DNA of 64,000 nt from NCBI RefSeq assembly GCF_018362775.1, contig NZ_JAGYXY010000001.1, positions 775,651-839,650 on the forward strand, in the 5' to 3' direction. Below are positions 8,330 through 16,115 of the stretch, in pieces. Origin of the DNA: Alistipes montrealensis. Its GTDB lineage: Bacteria > Bacteroidota > Bacteroidia > Bacteroidales > Rikenellaceae. The position numbers were made by a program, and so were the translations under genes. The notes beneath the pieces are model-generated. The model made no database searches. It was not told the DNA's origin and saw only the letters and a list, made by a program, of their open reading frames with translations. Every line of letters begins with the position of its first letter. Within the stretch, counting starts at the first letter, position 1.

Positions 8330-10474
8330 TCAATCATAGAATCCCCACGAGATACCGATTTTGAACATGCCCGGATTCAGCGGATAACGAGCCGCCGAGA
8401 AATATTCTCCGTTACCGAACAGTCCTTTATTCACATGCTGATATTTCAAGAATATCCGCATTCTCTTCCACTTTCCCATAACGAAAGCGTCCATGTAGGG
8501 ATAATTCCCCACTTCGACCTCCCGTTGGTTGTAATACACCGACAGAGCCGGATTGTAACTGGGCGCATAATACCTGGTATTATAGCGTCCGTCCAGACCG
8601 ATCTGCAAGCGCAGCACATCGCGCACGACCCAAAATTCGTAGTAATACGAAAGGAATGCGCTCAAAAGCGGAACGGGTACAACATCTTGATCCGTACTCC
8701 ACTGCAACAATACCCTGTTGTCCAAATGAAGTCCGCCTAAGCGGAAATCTTTGCGAGCATACACACTCGTGAGGCTTACGTTTCCGCTGTGCTGGGCGAC
8801 GTTACTGTCCGACGCGTAGTAAATCTTGTCGGAGATGACTCCCTGCCACGCCCCCGCTTCGAATGCGAAATCGGGAACCAAAAACTTGACCTCGAACCGA
8901 GTTTCATTCTCCTTACTTAAAGGAGTGTTCCATATATAATGGTTCGAGAATAGATTCTCCTGCCAGTAGTTCGGCGAACGGCGGTCCATCGAGAACCGGC
9001 CTTCGAGAATCAGGGGGTGTCCGCGGAGCGATCCTTTCAGCGCGAGGTGCGCGCCGATCGAAAGGTCTCCGCCTCTGTATCCCGACGGGTAGAATTTGAG
9101 ATTTCCGTCCCAGTCGACATATTTCTTTATCTTTCCGCTGACGGAGCCGTAAAAGAAGTAACTCGTTTTGTTGACCTTCGTATACTTTCCCGTCAGGAAA
9201 TCTTTCAGTTCGAATTGCGAATAGGTATGCATGTCGATCCCGACGCCGGCGTCGAGTGTTCCCACGATCCCGTTCCGGTCCCAGGGCTGCGCCTGGACGA
9301 AGAACCGGTTCGAGATGTTACGCTCGTAGATCGAGTCGCGCGTCTCCAGCGGATTGATGTACCAGTTCTCGTAGTAATTGCCCTCCGCAGAGACGAAGTC
9401 GCCGTTTTCGTCCCGGTGGTCGCGTTCGTTCGTATAGGGTGCGTTCTTGTCGGTGTAGATTTTGCTCCACGAACTGTATTCGAACGAATGGCCGACGTAC
9501 ACCGCCGAAAGGTTCGCCATCGAAAAATCGCTCTCCGTAAGCCGCTGCAACGGGATACCGTAAGACTGCGTGACGAAGAAGGCGTTGTTGCGGTAAAGGT
9601 TCGTAGCCTCGGCGTCAGCCAGACGCATCGGCACGCCCGAAGGCATTTCGAACGTCGTGTCCGCAATGGCCCATTCACCGACCACGCCACCGTTTTCCTG
9701 CTGCTCGATATGGTTGTTGTAGTACCCCGCATGGACCGAATAGCGCTTGCCCGTGTGGCTGACCGCCACGGCGAGGTTGTGGTTCTTGGTTCGCGACCAG
9801 ACATACTGGCCGCGCGTACCTCGCGATTTGTAATCGACGTTGAAACCCGTCGTCGGGGAGATGTTCTGCGCATGCATGATCCCGAAATTCTCCTCGCGGA
9901 AACGCTTCTGCCCCGACTCTGCGTAGTTCATGCGGATTATCGGCTTCTTCGTATTGTAGAAGGGCACGTTTTCCATATCGTAGGTATACGCATAATAGGG
10001 ACTCGCAAAACTGAAGTCAAAGAACTGCGGACGCCGGAAATAGTTCAGCGGCAGCGACGTTTGGCCCAAAGCGCCCTGGGCGATGTCGCCCACGTCTTCC
10101 CGGTAGAACGGATAGTCGATCCGGTAATCGGTCAGCGTGGTGTCCAGCGGCCCGATCTCGACGCGGTTGAAATCGCGGCTCACGTGCCATTTGAAGTTGT
10201 TCAGCGCGCGGATCGAATCGCTGAAAAAATAAGATTCGAGCGGCTTGCGGATTTTACGCTCCTTTTTGGTGGTATCCTGCGGCGGCTGGTCCTCCCCCTC
10301 CTCGCCTTCCGGGGTTTCGTAGGGGTTGTTACCGTAGAGATTGCCCGTCTGGCCGTTGCGCTGGGCACGCTGGAGGGTCTTCGCATCAAAGCCCTGGGAA
10401 CGCACCCCCTGAGGTACTGCAAAAAACAGACCGAACAGGAGCGTCAGCAATATGCGGTTCGATAATCTCGACAT
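8330..10474 (-). CDS. putative porin, Bacteroidota beta-barrel family (DUF4289 type)
   Basis: 714 residues from ATG at 10474, which directly opens a signal peptide ending near VRSQ; a TTG three codons upstream is rejected. After an acidic, Pro-rich linker (about residues 40-65) the protein is rich in aromatic beta-strands to its C-terminus (ISWGFYD). Recognisable family elements are LPLNYFRRPQFFDF, YYAYTYDMENVPFYNTKKP, TRGQYVWSRTKNHN and FFVTQSYGIPL. This architecture fits the large putative porin family common in Bacteroidales outer membranes. Substrate is unknown. It has its own promoter overlapping the pssA stop and is followed by the transglycosylase. Confidence 0.84.
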   Translation of the reverse strand: MSRLSNRILLTLLFGLFFAVPQGVRSQGFDAKTLQRAQRNGQTGNLYGNNPYETPEGEEGEDQPPQDTTKKERKIRKPLESYFFSDSIRALNNFKWHVSRDFNRVEIGPLDTTLTDYRIDYPFYREDVGDIAQGALGQTSLPLNYFRRPQFFDFSFASPYYAYTYDMENVPFYNTKKPIIRMNYAESGQKRFREENFGIMHAQNISPTTGFNVDYKSRGTRGQYVWSRTKNHNLAVAVSHTGKRYSVHAGYYNNHIEQQENGGVVGEWAIADTTFEMPSGVPMRLADAEATNLYRNNAFFVTQSYGIPLQRLTESDFSMANLSAVYVGHSFEYSSWSKIYTDKNAPYTNERDHRDENGDFVSAEGNYYENWYINPLETRDSIYERNISNRFFVQAQPWDRNGIVGTLDAGVGIDMHTYSQFELKDFLTGKYTKVNKTSYFFYGSVSGKIKKYVDWDGNLKFYPSGYRGGDLSIGAHLALKGSLRGHPLILEGRFSMDRRSPNYWQENLFSNHYIWNTPLSKENETRFEVKFLVPDFAFEAGAWQGVISDKIYYASDSNVAQHSGNVSLTSVYARKDFRLGGLHLDNRVLLQWSTDQDVVPVPLLSAFLSYYYEFWVVRDVLRLQIGLDGRYNTRYYAPSYNPALSVYYNQREVEVGNYPYMDAFVMGKWKRMRIFLKYQHVNKGLFGNGEYFSAARYPLNPGMFKIGISWGFYD

Positions 10475-10500
10475 GTCAGCCAAAGAGCGGAAATCCGCGG

Positions 10501-10531
10501 CAAATATAATTAAAAAAATTTAAATATACAA
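10501..10531 (-). promoter_or_regulatory. promoter of the porin gene
   Basis: On the minus strand, TTG (10531-10529), a 20-bp spacer and TATATTTG (10508-10501) match the Bacteroidota consensus. The spacer and surroundings are very AT-rich compared with flanking coding DNA, and the -7 box lies 27 bp before the start codon. Confidence 0.6.
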
Positions 10532-11251
10532 CTATTCGGCTTTCCCACAGCCTTTTGTCCGGCAGGCAAGCCCCCGCACGAGCGAAACGAGAATATACAG
10601 CACGATGACCGCCGGCACGGCGTAACCGCGCAGGAGGACAGCCATCACGACGGCTGCGACAATAAATCCGTAACGCAGTTCGTTTCCTTTCCAACCGAAG
10701 CCGTGAAACTTGAGGGCGAACATCCTCACGTTCGAAATCATCAGCAGCCCCACGACCACCGCAATGGCCAGAATCGCCTCACGCGGAAGTTCCAACCCAT
10801 TGGTTTCGAACAATAGCCCCAGCGAACCGCAGAGCATCGCCGCCGCCGGGCTGGGCAATCCGCAGAATTCCGTGCGCTGCGTATCGTCGATATTGAACTT
10901 CGCCAGCCGCAGCGCGGCGCAGGCCGTAAAAACAAAAACGATCAGCCCCGGATACCCCTCCGGCAGCCAGACGCCCGGCATCCGCTGATAAAGCGAATAC
11001 ATGATCGCCGCGGGAGCCAGTCCGAACGAAATATCGTCGGCCAGCGAATCGAGCTGCAACCCGATAGGCGAACTCTGGTTGAGCAGGCGCGCCACGAAGC
11101 CGTCGAAAAAGTCGAACACGGCGGCCAGAACCATCAGGCCGAAGGCCAGCTTCAGGTCGCCCCAAACCAGCGCCGAAACCACTGCGACCGAACCGCAGAG
11201 CAGGTTCGAAAGAGTCAGCAGATTGGGTATCGTGAATAATTTGATTTTCAT
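10532..11251 (-). CDS. pssA: CDP-diacylglycerol--serine O-phosphatidyltransferase
   Basis: 239 residues from the ATG at 11251 (MKIKLFTIPNLLTLSNLLCG), the usual family start; an upstream ATG at 11287 would add an atypical leader and overlap the promoter box. The CDP-alcohol phosphotransferase signature is complete: DFFDGFVAR, then G, D and D in SPIGLQLDSLADD, preceded by the first hydrophobic segment. Several further membrane helices follow. The enzyme joins CDP-diacylglycerol and L-serine to phosphatidylserine, the precursor of phosphatidylethanolamine, at the inner membrane. Downstream (57 bp) is the porin gene with its own promoter. Confidence 0.95.
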   Translation of the reverse strand: MKIKLFTIPNLLTLSNLLCGSVAVVSALVWGDLKLAFGLMVLAAVFDFFDGFVARLLNQSSPIGLQLDSLADDISFGLAPAAIMYSLYQRMPGVWLPEGYPGLIVFVFTACAALRLAKFNIDDTQRTEFCGLPSPAAAMLCGSLGLLFETNGLELPREAILAIAVVVGLLMISNVRMFALKFHGFGWKGNELRYGFIVAAVVMAVLLRGYAVPAVIVLYILVSLVRGLACRTKGCGKAE

Positions 11252-11284
11252 TCCCAGGGCGAAAATTAATTTTCCAATAGGCGG

Positions 11285-11292
11285 CAAAGTTA
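11285..11292 (-). promoter_or_regulatory. candidate -7 element for pssA
   Basis: TAACTTTG on the minus strand matches TAnnTTTG and lies 33 bp before the pssA start. A clear -33 TTG at the right spacing is not visible, so only the -7 box is called. Confidence 0.35.
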
Positions 11293-11304
11293 CTAAAATA
11301 TTTT

Positions 11305-11312
11305 TATCTTTG
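11305..11312 (+). promoter_or_regulatory. candidate -7 element for the mannose-1-phosphate guanylyltransferase gene
   Basis: TATCTTTG matches TAnnTTTG and lies 26 bp before the ATG at 11339. It interleaves with the divergent pssA -7 box. No convincing -33 element is seen. Confidence 0.4.
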
Positions 11313-11338
11313 TCGAAGTTAACTCCATATAATAACTC

Positions 11339-12412
11339 ATGGCTAACAATAAATATTGTGTCATCATGGCGGGCGGCATCGGATCACGCTTCTGGCCCAA
11401 AAGCCGGCAGTCGATGCCCAAGCAGTTTCTCGACATCCTCGGAACAGGCAAATCCTTTATCCGCCACACCTACGAACGCTTTGCAAAGATGGTTCCGGCG
11501 GAGAATTTCCTCGTGGTGACCAACGACAAATACAAGGGCCTGGTACTGGAACACATTCCGGAAATCGGCGAAAAACAGATACTCTGCGAACCGGTAGGGC
11601 GCAACACGGCCCCGTGCGTCGCCTATGCGGCCTATACACTGATGAAGCAGAACCCCGACGCCGAAATGATCGTCACCCCAGCCGACCACCTGATCCTCAA
11701 CGAGGACGACTTCCGGGAGATCATCGCCGAATGCCTCGCCTTTGCATCGGAACACGATGCACTGATGACCGTGGGCATCAAGCCCACGCGTCCCGACACG
11801 GGCTACGGCTATATCCAGGTCTCGGACAACAATCCGATCAGCAAGGTCAAATGCTTCACCGAAAAGCCCGACCTCGAACTGGCCCAGGTTTTCCTGCAAT
11901 CCGGGGAGTTCTATTGGAACTCGGGCATCTTCATCTGGAAGGTGCGCTCGATCGTCGAAGCCTTCGAAAAGTATCTCCCCGAACACCACGCACTGTTCAG
12001 CGGCGTGATGCGCGCCATCGGGACCGACGCCGAACGCAACGTCGTGGAGATCGCCTTCTCGGAGTGCCGCGCCATCTCGATCGATTACGGCATCATGGAG
12101 AAGGCCGACAACGTCTATGTCCGCTGCGGCGAGTTCGGCTGGAGCGACGTAGGAACGTGGGGATCGGTCTACCAGCACTCGCGCAAGGACCGTTACGCCA
12201 ATGCCATTCCCGAGAACGGCTGCTACCTCTACGAAACACGCAGTTCGATCGTCTCGCTCCCGAAGGACAAGATCGCCGTGATCAGCGGCCTGAAGGAGTA
12301 TATCGTCGTCGACACGGACGACGTGCTGCTGATCTGTCCCCGCTCCGAAGAGCAGAACATCAAAAAATTCATCGACGAAGTCAAGTTCCACAACGGAGAC
12401 AAACACATCTGA
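11339..12412 (+). CDS. manC: mannose-1-phosphate guanylyltransferase (GDP-mannose pyrophosphorylase)
   Basis: 357 residues, a single nucleotidyltransferase domain without the phosphomannose-isomerase half found in bifunctional proteins. The pyrophosphorylase signature is MAGGIGSRFWPKS with MPKQF; further family motifs are EPVGRNTAPC, VTPADHLI, FTEKPD, YWNSGIFIWK and FGWSDVGTWGS. It makes GDP-mannose from mannose-1-phosphate and GTP in the cytosol, for O-antigen, capsule or protein glycosylation, and GDP-fucose through Gmd/Fcl elsewhere. It is divergent from pssA. The stop codon lies inside the stem of a terminator hairpin. Confidence 0.95.
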   Translation: MANNKYCVIMAGGIGSRFWPKSRQSMPKQFLDILGTGKSFIRHTYERFAKMVPAENFLVVTNDKYKGLVLEHIPEIGEKQILCEPVGRNTAPCVAYAAYTLMKQNPDAEMIVTPADHLILNEDDFREIIAECLAFASEHDALMTVGIKPTRPDTGYGYIQVSDNNPISKVKCFTEKPDLELAQVFLQSGEFYWNSGIFIWKVRSIVEAFEKYLPEHHALFSGVMRAIGTDAERNVVEIAFSECRAISIDYGIMEKADNVYVRCGEFGWSDVGTWGSVYQHSRKDRYANAIPENGCYLYETRSSIVSLPKDKIAVISGLKEYIVVDTDDVLLICPRSEEQNIKKFIDEVKFHNGDKHI

Positions 12413-12436
12413 TTCAATGAATCAGATGTGTTTGGA
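12401..12436 (+). terminator. terminator hairpin overlapping the manC stop codon
   Basis: A perfect 14-bp inverted repeat (12401-12414 with 12420-12433) encloses a five-base loop and ends in TTT. The left arm contains the last codons and the TGA stop (12410-12412) of the upstream gene. The T-tract is short, so efficiency is uncertain. Confidence 0.6.
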
Positions 12437-12459
12437 CTCTATACGACATTCCTTCCGAA

Positions 12460-12485
12460 TCCCCCTTCCGCAGGGGGACTTTTAA
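12460..12485 (+). terminator. second candidate hairpin upstream of murF
   Basis: A seven-base C-rich/G-rich stem (12460-12466 with 12472-12478), then CTTTTAA. It could act as a back-up terminator or be a copy of a dispersed palindrome like the one at 55686-55703. Confidence 0.35.
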
Positions 12486-12496
12486 CAAAACCTTCC

Positions 12497-13750
12497 ATGT
12501 CCGAACTATACGACCTTTTCAGCAAATACCCCCGTATCTCGACCGACACGCGCCGGATCGAACCGGATTCGATCTTTTTCGCCCTGCGGGGCGCCACGTT
12601 CGACGGCAACCGCTTCGTTCTGGAAGCGTTGGAAAAAGGCGCGGCATATGCCGTCTCCGACAGTCCGGAGGTCGCGGCTTCCGATGAACACCAGCGCATC
12701 CTGCTCGTCGACGACACGCTGAAAGCCTTGCAGGACCTCGCCCGCGAGCACCGCCGGGCACTCGGGATTCCGATCCTCGCCATCTCGGGCAGCAACGGCA
12801 AAACCACCACGAAGGAACTCGTCAGCCGCGTGCTGGCCGAGCGGTTCGAAGTCTACGCCACCCACGGCAACCTCAACAACCACATCGGCGTTCCGCTGAC
12901 GCTGCTCTCGATGACCCGCGACACGGAGTTCGGCGTGGTGGAGATGGGCGCGAGCGCCTGCGGCGAACTGGCCCTGCTGGCGTCGATCGCCGAACCGAAC
13001 TACGGGACCCTGACCAACATCGGCATGGCCCACCTGCTGGGCTTCGGGGGACCAGAGGGCGTGCGCCGCGGCAAAGGCGAGTTGTTCGACTTCCTCGCGG
13101 CAAACGGAGGCCACGCCTTCGTTCCGGCCGACGACGAAATCCTGACGAGCATGGCCTCCGAGCGCGACTCGCTGGCTACCGAATATTACTCCGTATCGCT
13201 GGCCGACGGCGTCGAGAACCACCTGGACGGCAGCTACAACCGGTTCAACATCGCGGCGGCTGTCGCCATAGGACGCTATTTCGACGTTCCCGACGAACGC
13301 ATCCGCCACGCCATTGCCGGCTACGTCCCCGACAACAACCGCTCGCAGCGGGTCGAAACGGCCCGCAACACGCTCGTTGCCGACTGTTACAACGCCAATC
13401 CGTCGAGCATGCGGGCTTCGGTCGGGAATTTTTTGGCCGAACCGCTCGGAGAACGCTGTCGCCGGGTGCTGATCCTGGGCGACATGCTCGAACTGGGCGA
13501 GTGGTCCGAACACGAACACGCCGCGATCATCTCGCTGGCGGCGCAGAATCCCGCGGCGGAACTGCTGCTCGTCGGCTCCGAATTTGCCAAAGCCTACGAC
13601 AACCTCGCGGAAAAGCCGGCCAACGTCACGCTCTGCCCCACACGCGACGACCTGCTTTCGCTGCTGAAAGTCTCCCCCGTGGAGAATGCCCTCGTGCTGA
13701 TCAAAGGCTCGCACGGCATAGGGCTAGACCGGGTACTGGAAGCTCTCTGA
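12497..13750 (+). CDS. murF: UDP-N-acetylmuramoyl-tripeptide--D-alanyl-D-alanine ligase
   Basis: 417 residues from the ATG at 12497 (MSELYDLFSKYPRISTDTR), where similarity to Mur ligases begins; an in-frame ATG at 12428 would translate through two hairpins and is rejected. The N-terminal UDP-binding domain shows DSIFFALRGATFDGNRF, the ATP-binding loop is ISGSNGKTTTKEL, and later motifs include GNLNNHIGVPLTLL, GASACGEL, TNIGMAHLLGFGG, GSYNRFNIAAAVA and DCYNANPSSM. MurF adds D-Ala-D-Ala to UDP-MurNAc-tripeptide, the last cytosolic step of the peptidoglycan precursor peptide. It is separated from other mur genes here. Confidence 0.95.
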   Translation: MSELYDLFSKYPRISTDTRRIEPDSIFFALRGATFDGNRFVLEALEKGAAYAVSDSPEVAASDEHQRILLVDDTLKALQDLAREHRRALGIPILAISGSNGKTTTKELVSRVLAERFEVYATHGNLNNHIGVPLTLLSMTRDTEFGVVEMGASACGELALLASIAEPNYGTLTNIGMAHLLGFGGPEGVRRGKGELFDFLAANGGHAFVPADDEILTSMASERDSLATEYYSVSLADGVENHLDGSYNRFNIAAAVAIGRYFDVPDERIRHAIAGYVPDNNRSQRVETARNTLVADCYNANPSSMRASVGNFLAEPLGERCRRVLILGDMLELGEWSEHEHAAIISLAAQNPAAELLLVGSEFAKAYDNLAEKPANVTLCPTRDDLLSLLKVSPVENALVLIKGSHGIGLDRVLEAL

Positions 13751-13805
13751 CCGTATCCGGAAAAACGAATCGGAAAGCGAACCCCCAATAAACCGTTCTT
13801 ATCTT

Positions 13806-15545
13806 ATGAAAACACACCTGCTTGCTCTGCCCCTGCTGGCATTGCTCTCCTGCACCGGGACCCCGTCGCAGACGGCCGTCTCGCATTTCGACTGGACGGA
13901 ACCGGCCGATCCGCAGGGTGAGAATCCCGAAGCGTGGACCGGGATCGAAACTCCCGTCGTCTCGTTCGGCTCGACAGACCTCCGCTATCCCCGCACGACG
14001 CCCTACGAAGACGCCGTTACGAACGAAGCGACCCTCACAGGCTGGCGCGGCGAGAAAGTCTCGGCCCAGGCGGTCGTCTCCGCTCCCGCGGCTGTCGACG
14101 GTTTGACCTGCACAGCAAGTGATTTTCGTGCGGCCGACGGCGCTAAACTCGCCGGCATCACCCGTGTGCGCTTCGTGAAATACGTCGTCAGCGACCGTTT
14201 CCTGCCCGATCAGGCGTGCGGCGCCCGGCCGGCAAACAATCCGGCGCACCTCGAAGCGGACCTGCTCGACGAGGCCGCCTCATTCGACATGCCCGCCCGG
14301 TCGACCCGTCCCCTCTGGATTACGGTCGACATCCCGCGCGACGCCGCCCCCGGACACTATACCTCCCAGATCAACGTGAAGGGCAAAGGCGTCGACGAAA
14401 CGCTGACCCTGCACCTGAACGTTACGGAACGTACCCTACCCGCTCCCTCCGAGTGGGCCTACCACCTCGACCTGTGGCAGCATCCGGCTGCCGTGGCGCG
14501 CGTCGAAGGGGTTCCCGTCTGGAGCGACGAACATTTCGAACGGATGCGGCCGACGATGCAACAACTCGCCGACGCCGGGCAGAAGGTCATCACGGCGACG
14601 CTCAACAAGGAGCCTTGGAACAACCAGTGCTATGACGCCTATGCCGATATGATCGTCTGGACACGTCTTGCGGACGGTACGTGGGAGTACGACTTCACGG
14701 TTTTCGACCGCTGGGTAGAGTTTATGCTCGAACTGGGTATCGGCAAGTATATCAACTGCTACTCGATGCTGCCGTGGAACAACATGCTCCACTACAAGGA
14801 CGCCGTAACGGGCGAATTCGTCGATGTCAAGGCCGATCCGGGCACGCCTGCTTTCCGCGAGATGTGGAGCCCGTTCCTGCCCGCCTTCGCCGATCACCTC
14901 CGCCGGAAAGGATGGCTCGACATCACCAACATCGCCATGGACGAACGCTCCCCCGAAGTAATGGCCGAAGCGACCGCCCTGCTCAAAGAGGTCGCCCCTG
15001 AACTGGGCATTGCGCTGGCCGACAACCACAAGATCTTCAAGCAGTATCCCTATATCAAGGACATGTGCGCCAGCATCTTCGGCCCGATCGAACAGGCCGA
15101 CATCGCCCAACGCCGCAGCGAAGGCCTCACGACCACGTTCTACGTCTGCTGCTCGTCGGGATTCCCCAATACCTATACGTCATCGGCCCCGGCCGAGGCG
15201 ACCTACCTGAGCTGGTACGCCGCAGCCGAAGATTACGACGGATTCCTGCGCTGGGCCTACAACTCGTGGGTCGAGGACCCGATCCGCGACTCGCGGTTCC
15301 GCACCTGGGCCGCCGGGGATACCTACCTCGTCTATCCCGAAGGCCGCTCGTCGATCCGTTTCGAACGTCTCGTCGAAGGCATCCAGGACTGGGAGAAAAT
15401 CCGGTTGCTGAAAACGGAATTCAGCGGCGACGAAGCGAAACTGCAAACCCTCCATAACCTGCTGGAGCCGTTCCGCTCGTCCGTCGCCTTCGACGGTTGG
15501 GAACAAACCCTCCGCAATGCCCGGGCGACGCTGAACACGCTCTGA
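13806..15545 (+). CDS. GH123-like / DUF4091 glycoside hydrolase lipoprotein
   Basis: A 579-residue lipoprotein (lipobox LLALLSC). Residues about 40-215 form a beta-sandwich N-domain (GWRGEKVSAQAVVSAP; RPLWITVDIPRDAAPGHYT). Residues about 220-560 form a TIM barrel of the DUF4091/GH123 kind, with YHLDLWQHP, a DITNIAMDERSPE segment, DNHKIFK and FLRWAYNSWVEDP. In characterised GH123 beta-N-acetylgalactosaminidases an Asp-Glu pair performs substrate-assisted catalysis; the adjacent DE in NIAMDERS is the likely equivalent (family knowledge plus alignment by eye). Expected role is release of GalNAc-type sugars from host glycolipids or mucin. It is monocistronic, bounded by a terminator downstream. 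Substrate remains a guess. Confidence 0.83.
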   Translation: MKTHLLALPLLALLSCTGTPSQTAVSHFDWTEPADPQGENPEAWTGIETPVVSFGSTDLRYPRTTPYEDAVTNEATLTGWRGEKVSAQAVVSAPAAVDGLTCTASDFRAADGAKLAGITRVRFVKYVVSDRFLPDQACGARPANNPAHLEADLLDEAASFDMPARSTRPLWITVDIPRDAAPGHYTSQINVKGKGVDETLTLHLNVTERTLPAPSEWAYHLDLWQHPAAVARVEGVPVWSDEHFERMRPTMQQLADAGQKVITATLNKEPWNNQCYDAYADMIVWTRLADGTWEYDFTVFDRWVEFMLELGIGKYINCYSMLPWNNMLHYKDAVTGEFVDVKADPGTPAFREMWSPFLPAFADHLRRKGWLDITNIAMDERSPEVMAEATALLKEVAPELGIALADNHKIFKQYPYIKDMCASIFGPIEQADIAQRRSEGLTTTFYVCCSSGFPNTYTSSAPAEATYLSWYAAAEDYDGFLRWAYNSWVEDPIRDSRFRTWAAGDTYLVYPEGRSSIRFERLVEGIQDWEKIRLLKTEFSGDEAKLQTLHNLLEPFRSSVAFDGWEQTLRNARATLNTL

Positions 15546-15557
15546 TCCGCCCCACGA

Positions 15558-15595
15558 AACTAAACAGGCTGTGCAATTGCACAGCCTGTTTAGTT
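15558..15595 (+). terminator. 38-bp perfect palindrome, intrinsic terminator
   Basis: 15558-15595 is a perfect inverted repeat centred on AATT, with the right arm ending in TTTAGTT. It begins 13 bp after the GH123-like stop and is the most symmetric hairpin in the window. Confidence 0.75.
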
Positions 15596-15731
15596 ATCAA
15601 TGTTTCAGCACCCTTCCGGGCGGCAGGTCCCAACCGCCGCATCTAGCACCCGACCGCCTCTATTTACGACCCGCCGCCCCGTTTTCCGCAGGAACCGGGG
15701 CTTTTTACTGCGTATTCTTAAATTATTTTGC

Positions 15732-15739
15732 TATTTTTG
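15732..15739 (+). promoter_or_regulatory. candidate -7 element of the mazG operon
   Basis: TATTTTTG matches TAnnTTTG and lies 27 bp before the mazG-like start at 15767. The expected -33 TTG is not obvious. Confidence 0.4.
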
Positions 15740-15766
15740 TCTCTTGTAAACTTTCAAATCAAAGCC

Positions 15767-16093
15767 ATGACACTCAACGAATACCAGCAGCACGCCCTCG
15801 AAACGGCAATTTACCCCGACGACCGCCGCATCATCTACCCCACGCTCGGACTTACGGGCGAAGCGGGCGAAGTGGCCGACAAGGTCAAAAAAGTGATTCG
15901 CGACGCCCACGAGGAGTTCACCCCCGAGAAGAAACTCGAAATCGTCAAGGAAATCGGCGACGTGCTGTGGTACTGCGCCACCCTTTCGCGCGACCTTGGC
16001 TACGAACTGGACGAGGTGGCGCAGATGAATGTCGACAAACTCCGCTCGCGCATGCAGCGCAACCACATCACCGGCAGCGGCGACAACCGGTAA
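15767..16093 (+). CDS. MazG-like nucleotide pyrophosphohydrolase
   Basis: 108 residues from the ATG at 15767; an upstream in-frame ATG at 15728 lies within the promoter box and is rejected. The all-alpha MazG fold is shown by the metal-binding helix GLTGEAGEVADKVKK and the second helix EIVKEIGDVLWYCATLSRDLG, which supply the conserved Glu and Asp residues. Single-domain MazG proteins hydrolyse nucleoside triphosphates to monophosphate and pyrophosphate, removing aberrant or excess dNTPs. This is the first gene of an apparent five-gene operon, 22 bp before the OPT transporter. Confidence 0.88.
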   Translation: MTLNEYQQHALETAIYPDDRRIIYPTLGLTGEAGEVADKVKKVIRDAHEEFTPEKKLEIVKEIGDVLWYCATLSRDLGYELDEVAQMNVDKLRSRMQRNHITGSGDNR

Positions 16094-16115
16094 TCAAAAT
16101 CAAAAACGAACATAC

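Noticed and set aside
8286..8333. A longer lytic transglycosylase starting at TTG 8333.
   Set aside because: The added residues precede a clean signal peptide and the ATG at 8285 fits family starts.
12428..12496. An upstream ATG extending MurF by 23 residues.
   Set aside because: The extension runs through two hairpins and does not resemble MurF N-termini.
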